NCBI RefSeq assembly: GCF_963678185.1
Contig: NZ_OY782757.1
Coordinates: forward strand, 3,614,501 to 3,678,500
DNA: 64,000 bases
Source of the DNA: an uncultured Tolumonas sp.
GTDB taxonomy: Bacteria; Pseudomonadota; Gammaproteobacteria; Enterobacterales; Aeromonadaceae
Reading direction: 5' to 3'
Numbering within the stretch: the stretch's first letter is position 1; each line of letters begins with the position of its first letter. The notes under the pieces are model-generated. The model did no database searches. It was not told the origin of the DNA and worked only from the letters and a program-made list of their open reading frames with translations. Positions 18,187-26,283 of this stretch are shown piece by piece. The position numbers were made by a program, and so were the translations under genes.

Positions 18187-19216
18187 TTGTTAGCTCCTGC
18201 TGCTCAGGCTTATTGCCTTTCAAAATATACTCAATTAACCGGGGTACACCGTCGCCATCAATAAATGTTTGTCCCCGTGAAAAATAGCTATCGGCATTTA
18301 TTTTCAGATCCTGAAGGGCGGTAGCAAGTTTTTCTGGAATTGATAAATCTGACAATGTCAGACGCTCACAAAGCTGGAAATGAGCTAGCACGTCGTCGTT
18401 AAATTTCTGATTTTCGGCGATAGGAATAACGATCGCTGGTAGTCCGATACAACAACGCTCCCATGTCATGCCGCCAGCTGCACCAATGGAAAAATCGTGT
18501 TCGTTCATCAGTGTCGCCATGTCGCCATAGTGAGGTAACAAGGTTACGTTGAGCGCAGTTTCCGTTTGCCACTGCTGTAATAACGGCCAGTCGGAGTTTG
18601 CTGCGCCTGCGACTACTGTCCAGGAAAGTTGATGCGCATCTTGAATTTTATCTAGTGATTTCACCGTTGATAACGTGGCGTGTGCCGGATCGGCACCACC
18701 AAAACAGATCAGGCCTTTTTGCCATGTTTGGCAAGATGTGCGTTGCAGCTGCTTATACTCTTTGCGTAGTAATGCGTAGCGGCAACCCAGTAATAAGCGG
18801 CATTCTGGATTGATGATGTTGACGTAATCCGCAGGCGTTCTCAGTGGGCCTTGGTCTAACAGCAAATCGGCAACATGAGGTCGGTCAGCTAAGTCATCTA
18901 ATACTAAAAGGTGGGAAGCGAGTGGTCTGGCTTTTCTCTCCCATTCTGCGTCGAGTGCATAGTGATCAACGACAATCCAGTCGGGTTGGAGTTGCGCTAT
19001 CAGAGCAAATTCATGGTCGATATCTGTTGGGCAGAGCAAGCTATGTTTTTTATCTAAAATGAGCTGGTGTAACCGTTCCGGCAGCGGATAGCAGAGAAAC
19101 CAAGAGGTAACGTCAAATTCTTGCAACGCATCAGCAATGACTAAGCAACGCATCAGATGGCCAGTACCAATCTGGTCGTTGGCATCGAGCCGGAATAAAA
19201 CGTTACTGGTTGTCAT
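18173..19216 (-). CDS. pseG: UDP-sugar hydrolase PseG
   Basis: PseG removes UDP from UDP-2,4-diacetamido-2,4,6-trideoxy-beta-L-altropyranose, the step before PseI. From the ATG at 19216 the product has 347 residues: VLFRLDANDQIGTGHLMRCLVIADAL at the N-terminus (G-x-GH-x-x-R motif), DHYALDAEWE near residue 100, and the MurG-like C-terminal half with GGMTWERC near 250. The frame is open upstream for 35 more codons, but those lie inside pseF and read as nonsense, so the later ATG is preferred. It overlaps pseF by 14 bases. Confidence 0.9.
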   Translation of the reverse strand: MTTSNVLFRLDANDQIGTGHLMRCLVIADALQEFDVTSWFLCYPLPERLHQLILDKKHSLLCPTDIDHEFALIAQLQPDWIVVDHYALDAEWERKARPLASHLLVLDDLADRPHVADLLLDQGPLRTPADYVNIINPECRLLLGCRYALLRKEYKQLQRTSCQTWQKGLICFGGADPAHATLSTVKSLDKIQDAHQLSWTVVAGAANSDWPLLQQWQTETALNVTLLPHYGDMATLMNEHDFSIGAAGGMTWERCCIGLPAIVIPIAENQKFNDDVLAHFQLCERLTLSDLSIPEKLATALQDLKINADSYFSRGQTFIDGDGVPRLIEYILKGNKPEQQELTNENC

Positions 19217-19901
19217 GCTGTTGTAATGCCTGATATAGCAGTTCGGCCATTTGCCAGTCTTCTTCAGTATCAATATCAACGACACGATAGCGCGGCAAAA
19301 TATGTGCGATACCGTTGCCACTGAACACTCCTTTGCCTGTCAGCCACGCATCGCGGGTGCCCCAATAAAACTGTCCGGCATCCTGATAGGCTGGTTCCAA
19401 ATCCTGACTGCGCTTGATGATATTTTCAGGTTGGAATGGCACTGCAAATCCACCATCAATGAGTCTTAGCGCCCGTTGGATCGGGAAGCCATACGATGCG
19501 GCTGAAAATACATAATCAGCCTGTTTGTTTTGTAGTTTCTGGAACGCAGCCGCTAAGTCAGCCGCCTGTAGCAAAGGGGTCGTGGCATAAATACAACAGT
19601 AAGCGTCAGAGTTGAACCCTAACGAGTCGAGCTGTTTAATGGCATCAACCGTCACCGCAGTGGTGCCAGTATAATCATCTGCCAGCGACGGATTACGCAT
19701 AAAGGGCGCTTCGGCGCCTAATTGCCGTGCGGTCTCTGCAATTTCTACATCATCGGTTGAGACAACTATATGTTCAAAACAGCCACTGGCTTGTGCTGCC
19801 TTAATAGCATACGCGAGCATAGGTTGCCCACAAAATGAGCGCAGATTTTTCTTTGGAATTCGTTTACTGCCACCACGGGCGGGAATAATGGCGATGGGCA
19901 T
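19203..19901 (-). CDS. pseF: CMP-pseudaminic acid synthetase PseF
   Basis: PseF activates pseudaminic acid with CTP, the last step before the Maf transferases. The 232-residue product begins MPIAIIPARGGSKRIPKKN, the nucleotide-binding motif of CMP-sialate synthetases, and contains STDDVEIAE (about 50) and the acidic VDIDTEEDW near the C-terminus. A second in-frame ATG lies at 19907, but GAGGAG directly abuts it and is better spaced for 19901. First gene of the minus-strand pseFGI operon, divergent from the pseH-like gene. Confidence 0.92.
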   Translation of the reverse strand: MPIAIIPARGGSKRIPKKNLRSFCGQPMLAYAIKAAQASGCFEHIVVSTDDVEIAETARQLGAEAPFMRNPSLADDYTGTTAVTVDAIKQLDSLGFNSDAYCCIYATTPLLQAADLAAAFQKLQNKQADYVFSAASYGFPIQRALRLIDGGFAVPFQPENIIKRSQDLEPAYQDAGQFYWGTRDAWLTGKGVFSGNGIAHILPRYRVVDIDTEEDWQMAELLYQALQQHDNQ

Positions 19902-19935
19902 CTGCATCTCCTCATGACATATAGTCTGATATGAC

Positions 19936-19962
19936 TAAAGTGTTTGTGGTAACAGCCGATAA
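19936..19962 (+). promoter_or_regulatory. Consensus sigma-28 promoter of the pseH/acyl operon
   Basis: TAAA (19936-19939), 15 bp, then GCCGATAA (19955-19962): an exact match to the FliA consensus, as good as or better than the two flagellin promoters in this window. It reads toward the gene at 20071 with a leader of about 100 nt. It puts the six-gene run 20071-25215 under flagellar late-gene control. Confidence 0.87.
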
Positions 19963-19977
19963 ATGAATGTCGATCAG

Positions 19978-20029
19978 CATACCACTCTGACCTGATTTTT
20001 TCAGGTTATCAATAATATAGTGTGGTATG
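19978..20029. promoter_or_regulatory. Nested inverted repeats in the pseF/pseH intergenic region
   Basis: Outer arms CATACCAC (19978-19985) and GTGGTATG (20022-20029) are perfect complements; inside them ACCTGA (19990-19995) and TCAGGT (20001-20006) form a second perfect stem with a T5 loop. In the plus-strand RNA this is a two-part hairpin in the leader; in DNA it could be an operator between the divergent operons. It is followed by TGATATAAT (20032-20040), an extended -10-like element that could act as a vegetative promoter. Confidence 0.55.
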
Positions 20030-20070
20030 AATGATATAATACCGCCAGATTTTCAGGTTGAGATGTTGTC

Positions 20071-20610
20071 ATGCAGTCACCGCTCTGCTTTTCCCGATAT
20101 GGTATTACGTTGAAAGAATTACAACGTGATGAGATTGAAATGGTTCGGCAATGGCGTAACGATCCTAAAATTGCAGGGTTGATGTTAGATCAAACTCACA
20201 TTACGGAAGAGATGCAAAAACAATGGTTTGAGCGCATGTCACAATCTGATTGCCAATATTATTTTTTGGCTTGGTTTAAGGATCAACCAATTGGTGTCGC
20301 TTCTTTGATTCAGATCGATCGCGAACAGCAGACGTGTGAACCAGGCATGTATATCTATATTGATGAATACCGTAATAATGTGGTGCCGTTCTGCGTGGCA
20401 TTTGCCTTAAATGATCTGGCATTTGAGGTGTTCAGCTTACAGACGCTGTATGGAAAAATTTTTGCAGATAACGCGGCTTCAGTTCGTTTCCATGAAGCCT
20501 GTGGTTATACCAAATATAGTGAGCGTGCAGATAATCTGGGGTTGTTTAGTTTGACACAACCTGACTATCTGATTGCCAGAAATAAAATTTCCCGATTTAT
20601 CAGGTATTAA
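20071..20610 (+). CDS. pseH: GNAT acyltransferase, PseH-like
   Basis: PseH N-acetylates UDP-4-amino-4,6-dideoxy-N-acetyl-beta-L-altrosamine. The 179-residue product is a GNAT protein: ITLKELQRDEIEMVRQWRNDP at the start (the RimJ/PseH-type opening), YYFLAWFKDQPIGVASL (about 70-86), and the acetyl-CoA loop region LYGKIFADNAASVRFHEACGYTKY (about 127-150). It is the only PseH candidate in the window and completes the pathway. Because it heads an operon with an acyl carrier protein, it might use an acyl group other than acetyl. That is inference. Ribosome site is weak. Confidence 0.8.
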   Translation: MQSPLCFSRYGITLKELQRDEIEMVRQWRNDPKIAGLMLDQTHITEEMQKQWFERMSQSDCQYYFLAWFKDQPIGVASLIQIDREQQTCEPGMYIYIDEYRNNVVPFCVAFALNDLAFEVFSLQTLYGKIFADNAASVRFHEACGYTKYSERADNLGLFSLTQPDYLIARNKISRFIRY

Positions 20611-20611
20611 T

Positions 20612-20845
20612 ATGAAATCTTTAGAACAAATTTTTGCCGACAGCCTTGCCATCAATCTGAGTGATATCAGCGATGCGTTGACCTATCAGAGCATTCCTCA
20701 GTGGGATTCGGTTGCACATATGACGCTGATTGCGGCGGTGGAAGATGAATACGGCATTATGTTGGATACCGACGATATTATTGATATGAGCTCTGTTGGA
20801 AAAGCCAAAGCGATCCTGCAGAAATACGGTGTTGAAATCGCATGA
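20612..20845 (+). CDS. Acyl carrier protein-like
   Basis: 77 residues from the ATG at 20612, one base after the previous stop. The sequence SIPQWDSVAHMTLIAAVEDEYGIMLDTDDI has the phosphopantetheine-type DS motif (Ser33) preceding helix II and the acidic helix that docks partner enzymes. It is a specialised ACP, unlike the DSLD motif of housekeeping AcpP. Overlaps the next gene by 4 bases (ATGA). It presumably carries the acyl chain handled by the neighbouring FabG, ligase and Lux-type proteins. A frame open upstream inside the previous gene is not considered part of it. Confidence 0.85.
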   Translation: MKSLEQIFADSLAINLSDISDALTYQSIPQWDSVAHMTLIAAVEDEYGIMLDTDDIIDMSSVGKAKAILQKYGVEIA

Positions 20846-21591
20846 ATTTATTGTTGTCCGGCAAGAAAGTGCTCATCACCGGCGCAGGCAGAGGGATCGG
20901 CAAAGCGATAGCGCATCTTTTTGCGAAACATGGCGCAGAGATTTTTCTTAATGGACGCAACGAAACAGCGATTGCGCAGTTAAAAGATGAGCTGGTGGCA
21001 ACTTATTCGGCTACCGTTCATCTTGCCGTTTTTGATGTGGCTGATACCGAATCGGTCAAACAAGGTTTTCGCACACTGTTTGCGGTAACTAAATCGTTGG
21101 ATGTGCTGGTTAACAATGCGGGCATTCTGGATGACGCGTTGATTGGCATGGTGTCGCAGGCGCAAATCCAGCAAACGTTTTCAGCAAATACCTTTAGTGT
21201 GCTTTATTGCTCACAATATGCCGCCCGCATGATGCAACGCAATAAACAGGGCAGCATTATCAATATGGCTTCGATTATTGGGCGGGTCGGTAATGCAGGG
21301 CAGGCTGTTTATGGTGGCAGCAAATCCGCTGTGATTGGCATTACCCAGTCGCTAGCGAAGGAGTTGGCTGCACAGAATATTAGAGTTAATGCCATTGCTC
21401 CTGGGTTCATTGATACTGACATGGCGCACTCGCTGACTGATGATAAATTTCAGCAACGGCTCGATAGCATTGCGATGGGGCGCATCGGTTTGCCGGAAGA
21501 AGTGGCTAAAGTCGCATTATTCTTGGCCAGCGATCTGTCGTCATATGTGACTGGGCAGGTTATTGGTGTGGATGGAGGAATGCTGATTTGA
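20842..21591 (+). CDS. FabG-like short-chain dehydrogenase/reductase
   Basis: 249 residues of the classical SDR type: nucleotide motif ITGAGRGIGKA (about 11-21), NNAG (about 90), catalytic Ser near 142 (NMASIIGR) and Y-x-x-x-K in VYGGSKSAVIG (about 155), then the proline-rich VNAIAPGFIDTDMA. The closest family is 3-oxoacyl-ACP reductase FabG. Next to an ACP it would reduce a 3-oxoacyl-ACP to the 3-hydroxyacyl form. The start codon overlaps the acp stop and the end overlaps the ligase start (TTGA). It is not the housekeeping fabG, which normally sits in a fab cluster. Confidence 0.85.
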   Translation: MNLLLSGKKVLITGAGRGIGKAIAHLFAKHGAEIFLNGRNETAIAQLKDELVATYSATVHLAVFDVADTESVKQGFRTLFAVTKSLDVLVNNAGILDDALIGMVSQAQIQQTFSANTFSVLYCSQYAARMMQRNKQGSIINMASIIGRVGNAGQAVYGGSKSAVIGITQSLAKELAAQNIRVNAIAPGFIDTDMAHSLTDDKFQQRLDSIAMGRIGLPEEVAKVALFLASDLSSYVTGQVIGVDGGMLI

Positions 21592-22940
21592 GCTTATGGC
21601 AGCAAATTTCCCAAAATCAGGGCGCGGCTATTTTTGAGCAAGAACAGACATTCAGTTATGCCCAGCTCTGCCTGGCTGCAATAGCACGTGCAGAAGGCTT
21701 GGGGGCCACTCGCCAGCTGGTGTTATTACTGGCGGATAACTCTTCCGACACGCTGATAACCTATTTGGCCTGTCTGGTCGCGAAGCATCCGGTCATATTG
21801 TTATCGTCTTCGTTATCGGATGATGTGGTGCACCAGTTGATCGAGACTTATCAACCGAACTGGCTTTTGCGCCCTCATCATGCTGCTGTTCAGCTCACTA
21901 CGAAACAGCATCACTTTGCGGATGAACTGGCGGTGATGCTAACGACATCAGGCTCCACGGGAAATGCCAAGCTAGTTCGGCTAAGTGAAGCCAACCTTGC
22001 GGCTAATGCCAATTCTATCTGCCAATATTTAGGCATGAGACCCGATGATCGGGCGCTGACGGCGCTGCCTTTTGCTTACTCCTATGGTCTATCTGTCATT
22101 AACAGTCATTTGCTTTGCGGCGCATCCATTACCATGACGAATGATGGGCCGTTAGAGCGTGGGTTTTGGCAGTTACTGAAAACCCAGCCCATCACACAGC
22201 TGACGGGTGTGCCTTATAGTTACCAAATTTATGAGCAGCTACGTCTGCGGCGGCAAAAATGGCCACATCTGCGGATCATGACACAAGCTGGTGGGCGCAT
22301 GCCGCCTGAACGCGTGCTTGATTATGCCCGTTGGTGTGCGGATGAACAGATTGCCTTTTATGTGATGTATGGGCAGACCGAAGCAACGGCGCGGATGACT
22401 TATTTGCCACCAGAATTGGCGTTGCAGCATCCTGACAGCATCGGTGTTCCTATTCCACAAGGTGAGATGCTGATTCTCGATGAACAGGGTAATTCGCTAT
22501 CAGAGGGTGTTGGGGAGCTCTGTTATCAGGGGCCGAATGTGATGCTGGGTTATGCCAGCCAACTGAGTGATTTAGCTTTACCTGCGAGTGAACCTTGCTT
22601 ACGTACCGGCGATTTAGGTTATCGTAACGCGCAAGGTTTGTTATTTGTAACGGGGCGTTTGAAACGGCAAATTAAACTGGCTGGAATTCGCTGGCAACTT
22701 GATGCGTTTGAGCAGCAGTGCAAGCAGCATGGCTGGGATGTCGTTTGTTGTGGTGAAGATCAGAAATTACGTGTGGCCTGTTTGTGCGCTGATCATACTG
22801 AGCCACTGACTGCTCATTTACGCGAAGTACACCAACTACATCCGAGCTTATTTCAAGTCATAGTGGCTGATACTATTCCACGAACTCATGCTGGTAAAAT
22901 TGATTACCCAGCGCTTAATGCACAGTTTGGTGCTGCATGA
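21588..22940 (+). CDS. AMP-dependent acyl (carboxylate) ligase
   Basis: 450 residues with the adenylate-forming core: P-loop-like LTTSGSTGNAKLVRLSE (about 120-136), ALPFAYSYGLSV (about 160), MYGQTEATARM (about 258, motif A5) and the hinge LRTGDLGYRNAQGLLFVTGRLKRQIKLAG (about 335-365). Shorter than typical acyl-CoA synthetases (500-570), with a reduced C-terminal domain. It probably activates a fatty or short carboxylic acid and loads it on the ACP two genes upstream. Starts at TTG 21588 with GGAGGA upstream, overlapping the previous stop. Confidence 0.83.
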   Translation: MSLWQQISQNQGAAIFEQEQTFSYAQLCLAAIARAEGLGATRQLVLLLADNSSDTLITYLACLVAKHPVILLSSSLSDDVVHQLIETYQPNWLLRPHHAAVQLTTKQHHFADELAVMLTTSGSTGNAKLVRLSEANLAANANSICQYLGMRPDDRALTALPFAYSYGLSVINSHLLCGASITMTNDGPLERGFWQLLKTQPITQLTGVPYSYQIYEQLRLRRQKWPHLRIMTQAGGRMPPERVLDYARWCADEQIAFYVMYGQTEATARMTYLPPELALQHPDSIGVPIPQGEMLILDEQGNSLSEGVGELCYQGPNVMLGYASQLSDLALPASEPCLRTGDLGYRNAQGLLFVTGRLKRQIKLAGIRWQLDAFEQQCKQHGWDVVCCGEDQKLRVACLCADHTEPLTAHLREVHQLHPSLFQVIVADTIPRTHAGKIDYPALNAQFGAA

Positions 22941-24010
22941 TGTCTGCACTGCTCGAACAACTCATGCAAGCACCTGTTTATCTGTTACCGCAGGCAGAAA
23001 AAGAGGCATTATTACTGCCTCGGCTCAATGAGCTGACGCACTGGCATGATCAACATTGTGAGCCGTTTCATCATTTAATGCAGGCAACCCAAGCACAGTT
23101 GCAAGCGACTGATTATGGCGCTTTGCCCTATGTTGCTGTGCGGTTATTTAAACATCGCCTATTAAGCAGCGTGCCTCATGATGCCATCTTTAAAACTCTC
23201 ACTTCATCAGGCACCACCGGCGCGGTGTCTCGCATTGTGCTCGATCGCGACAGTGCCGCGCTGCAAAGTAAAGTGTTAGTCAAAATCATGCAGGAATATA
23301 TCGGTAAACAACGCCTACCGATGCTGCTAGTAGAACAACCAGCTCTCATTCAAAACCGTAGCGGTTTTTCTGCTCGTGGCGCTGGTGCATTGGGGCTGTC
23401 GTTTTTAGGGCGTGATCATCACTATGCACTAGACGAACAGATGCAACCGAATTGGCCTGTGATTGAGGCGTTTTGCGAGAAATATGCTGATCAGCCGGTG
23501 TTCCTGTTTGGTTTTACCTTTATGGTTTGGCAATGCTTATTGGAGCCATTGAAAAAACGCAGCATCAAATTACCACTCTCAAGCGGTGTGTTATTCCACA
23601 GCGGTGGCTGGAAAAAATTGGAGCATTTAGCCGTGAGCGCCAGCGACTTTAATCAACGCTGTGCCGATGTGCTGGGTATTCAGCAGGTACACAATTTTTA
23701 TGGCATGGTGGAACAAACCGGCGCTATTTTTGTCACTTGCGAGCATGGGCATCTGCATACGCCAGTGATGGCTGATGTGCTGATCCGAGATCCAAAAACT
23801 CTTACGGTTTTACCGCATAAACAGCAAGGGCTGATTCAGGTGCTTTCCGCTTTACCGCAAAGCTACCCCGGTCATAGTTTGTTGACGGAAGATCTCGGCA
23901 CTTGTCTGGGGGAAGATGATTGCCCCTGCGGTCGAAAAGGTCGTTATTTTGTCGTGCATGGTCGTTTGCCGAAAGCGGAGGTGCGAGGATGCAGCGACAC
24001 ATTTCGTTAG
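22937..24010 (+). CDS. LuxE-like acyl-protein synthetase
   Basis: 357 residues of the LuxE/acyl-protein thioester synthetase family, which adenylates a fatty acid, takes it on a cysteine and passes it to LuxC. Visible: TLTSSGTTGAVSRIVLDRD (about 95-113, adenylate motif), LFHSGGWKKLE (about 215), NFYGMVEQTGAIF (about 255), and the C-terminal Cys-rich CPCGRKGRYF-VVHGRLPKAEVRGCSD. No luxA or luxB is present in the window, so this is not a light-producing system. Overlaps the ligase by 4 bases and luxC-like by 22. Confidence 0.86.
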   Translation: MMSALLEQLMQAPVYLLPQAEKEALLLPRLNELTHWHDQHCEPFHHLMQATQAQLQATDYGALPYVAVRLFKHRLLSSVPHDAIFKTLTSSGTTGAVSRIVLDRDSAALQSKVLVKIMQEYIGKQRLPMLLVEQPALIQNRSGFSARGAGALGLSFLGRDHHYALDEQMQPNWPVIEAFCEKYADQPVFLFGFTFMVWQCLLEPLKKRSIKLPLSSGVLFHSGGWKKLEHLAVSASDFNQRCADVLGIQQVHNFYGMVEQTGAIFVTCEHGHLHTPVMADVLIRDPKTLTVLPHKQQGLIQVLSALPQSYPGHSLLTEDLGTCLGEDDCPCGRKGRYFVVHGRLPKAEVRGCSDTFR

Positions 24011-25215
24011 CCACAACTGAGATAACACCAGTCAAGATGCCACATTGGGATGACGCACTATTTGCTTCTATTGAAGTGGTTTGTCCGCGCAATACCACTT
24101 GGTCTGCATTTGAATTAGCGCCTTTAGCGGTGTTCAGCGAATCCGTGATCCATTTTGTGACTGAGTTGTCACGTCGCTTGTTACAGTTGGCGAATAGTCA
24201 GCCGGATTTAGCTGCGTTAGGTTTTTTTCTCCGACCTGCAGCATTGCACCAAGCTCTGCAACAATATAAGCACACTGATCTCATGCCTCTGGGGCTGACG
24301 TTTCATTTAGTGCCATCAAACGTACCAACCGTCGCTTTTTACTCTTGGCTGGCCGCACTACTGCAGGGAAATAGTGCCATAGTGCGTTTATCTTCACGCA
24401 GTAATCAGGTTCAGGAAGCCATGCTCAATTTGCTAAACCAAATGTTTAGTGAGGTGGAATGGCACGCTATTGCTGCTCGTGTTCGTTTTGTGCGGTATCC
24501 GCACAACGATGCCATCACCGAATATTTCTCGGCAGTGTGTTACTCCCGGGTAATTTGGGGCGGTGACAGCACTATTCATGAAATCAGAAAAATTCCGCTG
24601 TCAGCGAAAGCAAAAGAGCTCTGTTTTCCTGAACGTAAATCTGTTGCTGTGCTCGATAGCCATTATCTGAACGAATTAAGCGAAAGTGAATTTACGCAAC
24701 TGATCCAACGTTTAGGTTTGGATATCAGTCAATTCAATCAGCAAGCCTGCGCTTCCCCTGTTTTATTGGTTTGGAGAGGCGAGCCGTCAATAGCATTATG
24801 GCAACGCTTTTGGTTGGCACTTTCATGTCAATTTCCTGATGAGTTTGCCGATAAGTTAGAACAGACGGTAAACCTACAGTTAGCGGCTTGTGATGGTTTG
24901 ATTTCTCGGGTGGTACAGTTTGGTAATCTAACTATCGCTGAGATCAGTCATGCTGCAGATGTAACCTGCTGTGGATTTGGTGACGGTTTACTGGTTTATC
25001 AAATCGTTGACGAATTAGATGATTGGTTAACACAGCCTGCATCGTTCCAGACCTGTGTTTATGTTGGCGCCAATAAAACGCATTTTGTGGAGTTGGTAAA
25101 AAAAAGCTTAACCATGCGTATTGATAGAATCTGTTCTGCCGGGCAGGCATTAGCATTCGATTGGGTTTGGGATGGTCATGACATGTTGAGAGAGTTTAGC
25201 CGAGTATTGGGTTGA
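23989..25215 (+). CDS. LuxC-like acyl-CoA/acyl-protein reductase
   Basis: 408 residues from the ATG at 23989, which has a strong GGAGG about 8-12 bases upstream; the frame is open further up inside luxE-like but without reason to start there. LuxC reduces an acyl thioester to the aldehyde with NADPH. The aldehyde-dehydrogenase-like signature LGLTFHLVPSNVPTVAFYSWLAALLQGNSAIVRLS (about 90-125) and QQACASPVLLVWRG (about 246-262), which contains the likely catalytic Cys, are visible. Last gene of the six-gene coupled operon. The product would be a reactive fatty aldehyde or, with a dehydrogenase, an alcohol; its use here is unknown. Confidence 0.86.
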   Translation: MQRHISLATTEITPVKMPHWDDALFASIEVVCPRNTTWSAFELAPLAVFSESVIHFVTELSRRLLQLANSQPDLAALGFFLRPAALHQALQQYKHTDLMPLGLTFHLVPSNVPTVAFYSWLAALLQGNSAIVRLSSRSNQVQEAMLNLLNQMFSEVEWHAIAARVRFVRYPHNDAITEYFSAVCYSRVIWGGDSTIHEIRKIPLSAKAKELCFPERKSVAVLDSHYLNELSESEFTQLIQRLGLDISQFNQQACASPVLLVWRGEPSIALWQRFWLALSCQFPDEFADKLEQTVNLQLAACDGLISRVVQFGNLTIAEISHAADVTCCGFGDGLLVYQIVDELDDWLTQPASFQTCVYVGANKTHFVELVKKSLTMRIDRICSAGQALAFDWVWDGHDMLREFSRVLG

Positions 25216-25329
25216 TATGGCCTAGAATTTGCCTAATTACTTGAAGATATTATTATTTTGGCGCTGGGCATTCTGTACATGTTCTGCGGTAGCTATTGTC
25301 TTTAAAAATTCATAGTTGGTATCAGACCG

Positions 25330-26283
25330 ATGAAATTAAGTGTTTTAGTCCCGGTTTTTAATTTATCTGCTTATGTTGCGGAATGTCTGATTAGCATATT
25401 GGAACAACAAGCTGACTTTGAATTTGAAGTGATCGCAATTGATGATTGTTCTACAGATGACTCATTTGCCATATTGAAAAATATAGCGCAGCGATATCCG
25501 GCATTAGTATTGTTACGCAATGAGACTAATCTGGGGTTAGCCAAAACACAAAAACGTCTGCTTCAGGCAGCGAAAGGTGATTATATTGCCTATCTCGATG
25601 GTGATGATGTTGCGTTACCTGGAAAATTGCAGGTACTAGCTGATTATTTAGATTTGTACCCAGATTGTGCGCTGGTCTATCACGAAGCAGAGGTCTTTGA
25701 TAGTGACACTGGTAATGTGACGTCACATTACAGCCGTGACTACTATAACGCTGCGTATATCCCTCAAAAAGCAACCGCTGAACATCTGATCCGCTACGGG
25801 TGTTTCCCTAACGCCAGTTCGATTGCGTTCCGGCGACACGAGCATCTGACTGAAGCAGTCGACGAACAATGTAAAATCATACTCGATCACCCATGGCATA
25901 TTCTCAATGCTTTATACGGTAAAGGCAGTGTTGATTTTATTCCTGAGGTTTATGGCCGCTACCGGATTCATAGCCAGAGTTTTGGCGGACAAACTAAACG
26001 CAGACCTGAACGCCGCGAACAAGTGTTAGCCGATCAATTGCGGGCTTGTGACAATGCCCGCGCCTTTTGTATTGATGAAGAGATTATTGCTCAAGGTAAG
26101 GCGCATTATCGGTTTGCGACAGCACTTTATTTTTTGAAGCAAGGTGATGAAGCTCGTTTTCAGCGTTTTATCGAAGCATCTGGCACAGATCACTGCTTTT
26201 TTGATGCCCGGCATCGTTTCGCGTGGGAACAACGAGATACCCCTGCCGTCGTAGCACAGCAACTTTTTGGAATAACAGCATGA
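25330..26283 (+). CDS. Family 2 glycosyltransferase
   Basis: 317 residues. The GT-A start MKLSVLVPVFNLSAYVAECLISIL, the EVIAIDDCSTDDSFAIL motif (about 37-52) and GDYIAYLDGDDVALPGKLQVL with the DxD metal site (about 86-105) place it in GT2. The C-terminal third is variable. It would add one sugar to a lipid-linked or flagellin glycan; donor unknown. It lies 114 bases after the acyl operon, with no clear terminator between, and overlaps glf by 4 bases. AT-richer than the acyl genes. Confidence 0.88.
   Translation: MKLSVLVPVFNLSAYVAECLISILEQQADFEFEVIAIDDCSTDDSFAILKNIAQRYPALVLLRNETNLGLAKTQKRLLQAAKGDYIAYLDGDDVALPGKLQVLADYLDLYPDCALVYHEAEVFDSDTGNVTSHYSRDYYNAAYIPQKATAEHLIRYGCFPNASSIAFRRHEHLTEAVDEQCKIILDHPWHILNALYGKGSVDFIPEVYGRYRIHSQSFGGQTKRRPERREQVLADQLRACDNARAFCIDEEIIAQGKAHYRFATALYFLKQGDEARFQRFIEASGTDHCFFDARHRFAWEQRDTPAVVAQQLFGITA

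Noticed and set aside
22937-25215. Bioluminescence operon
   Set aside because: LuxC- and LuxE-like genes are present but luxA/luxB are not, and the operon is embedded in sugar genes.
25303-25327. Sigma-28 promoter before the GT2 gene
   Set aside because: TAAA and ACCGATGA are present but separated by about 18-19 bp, not 15.
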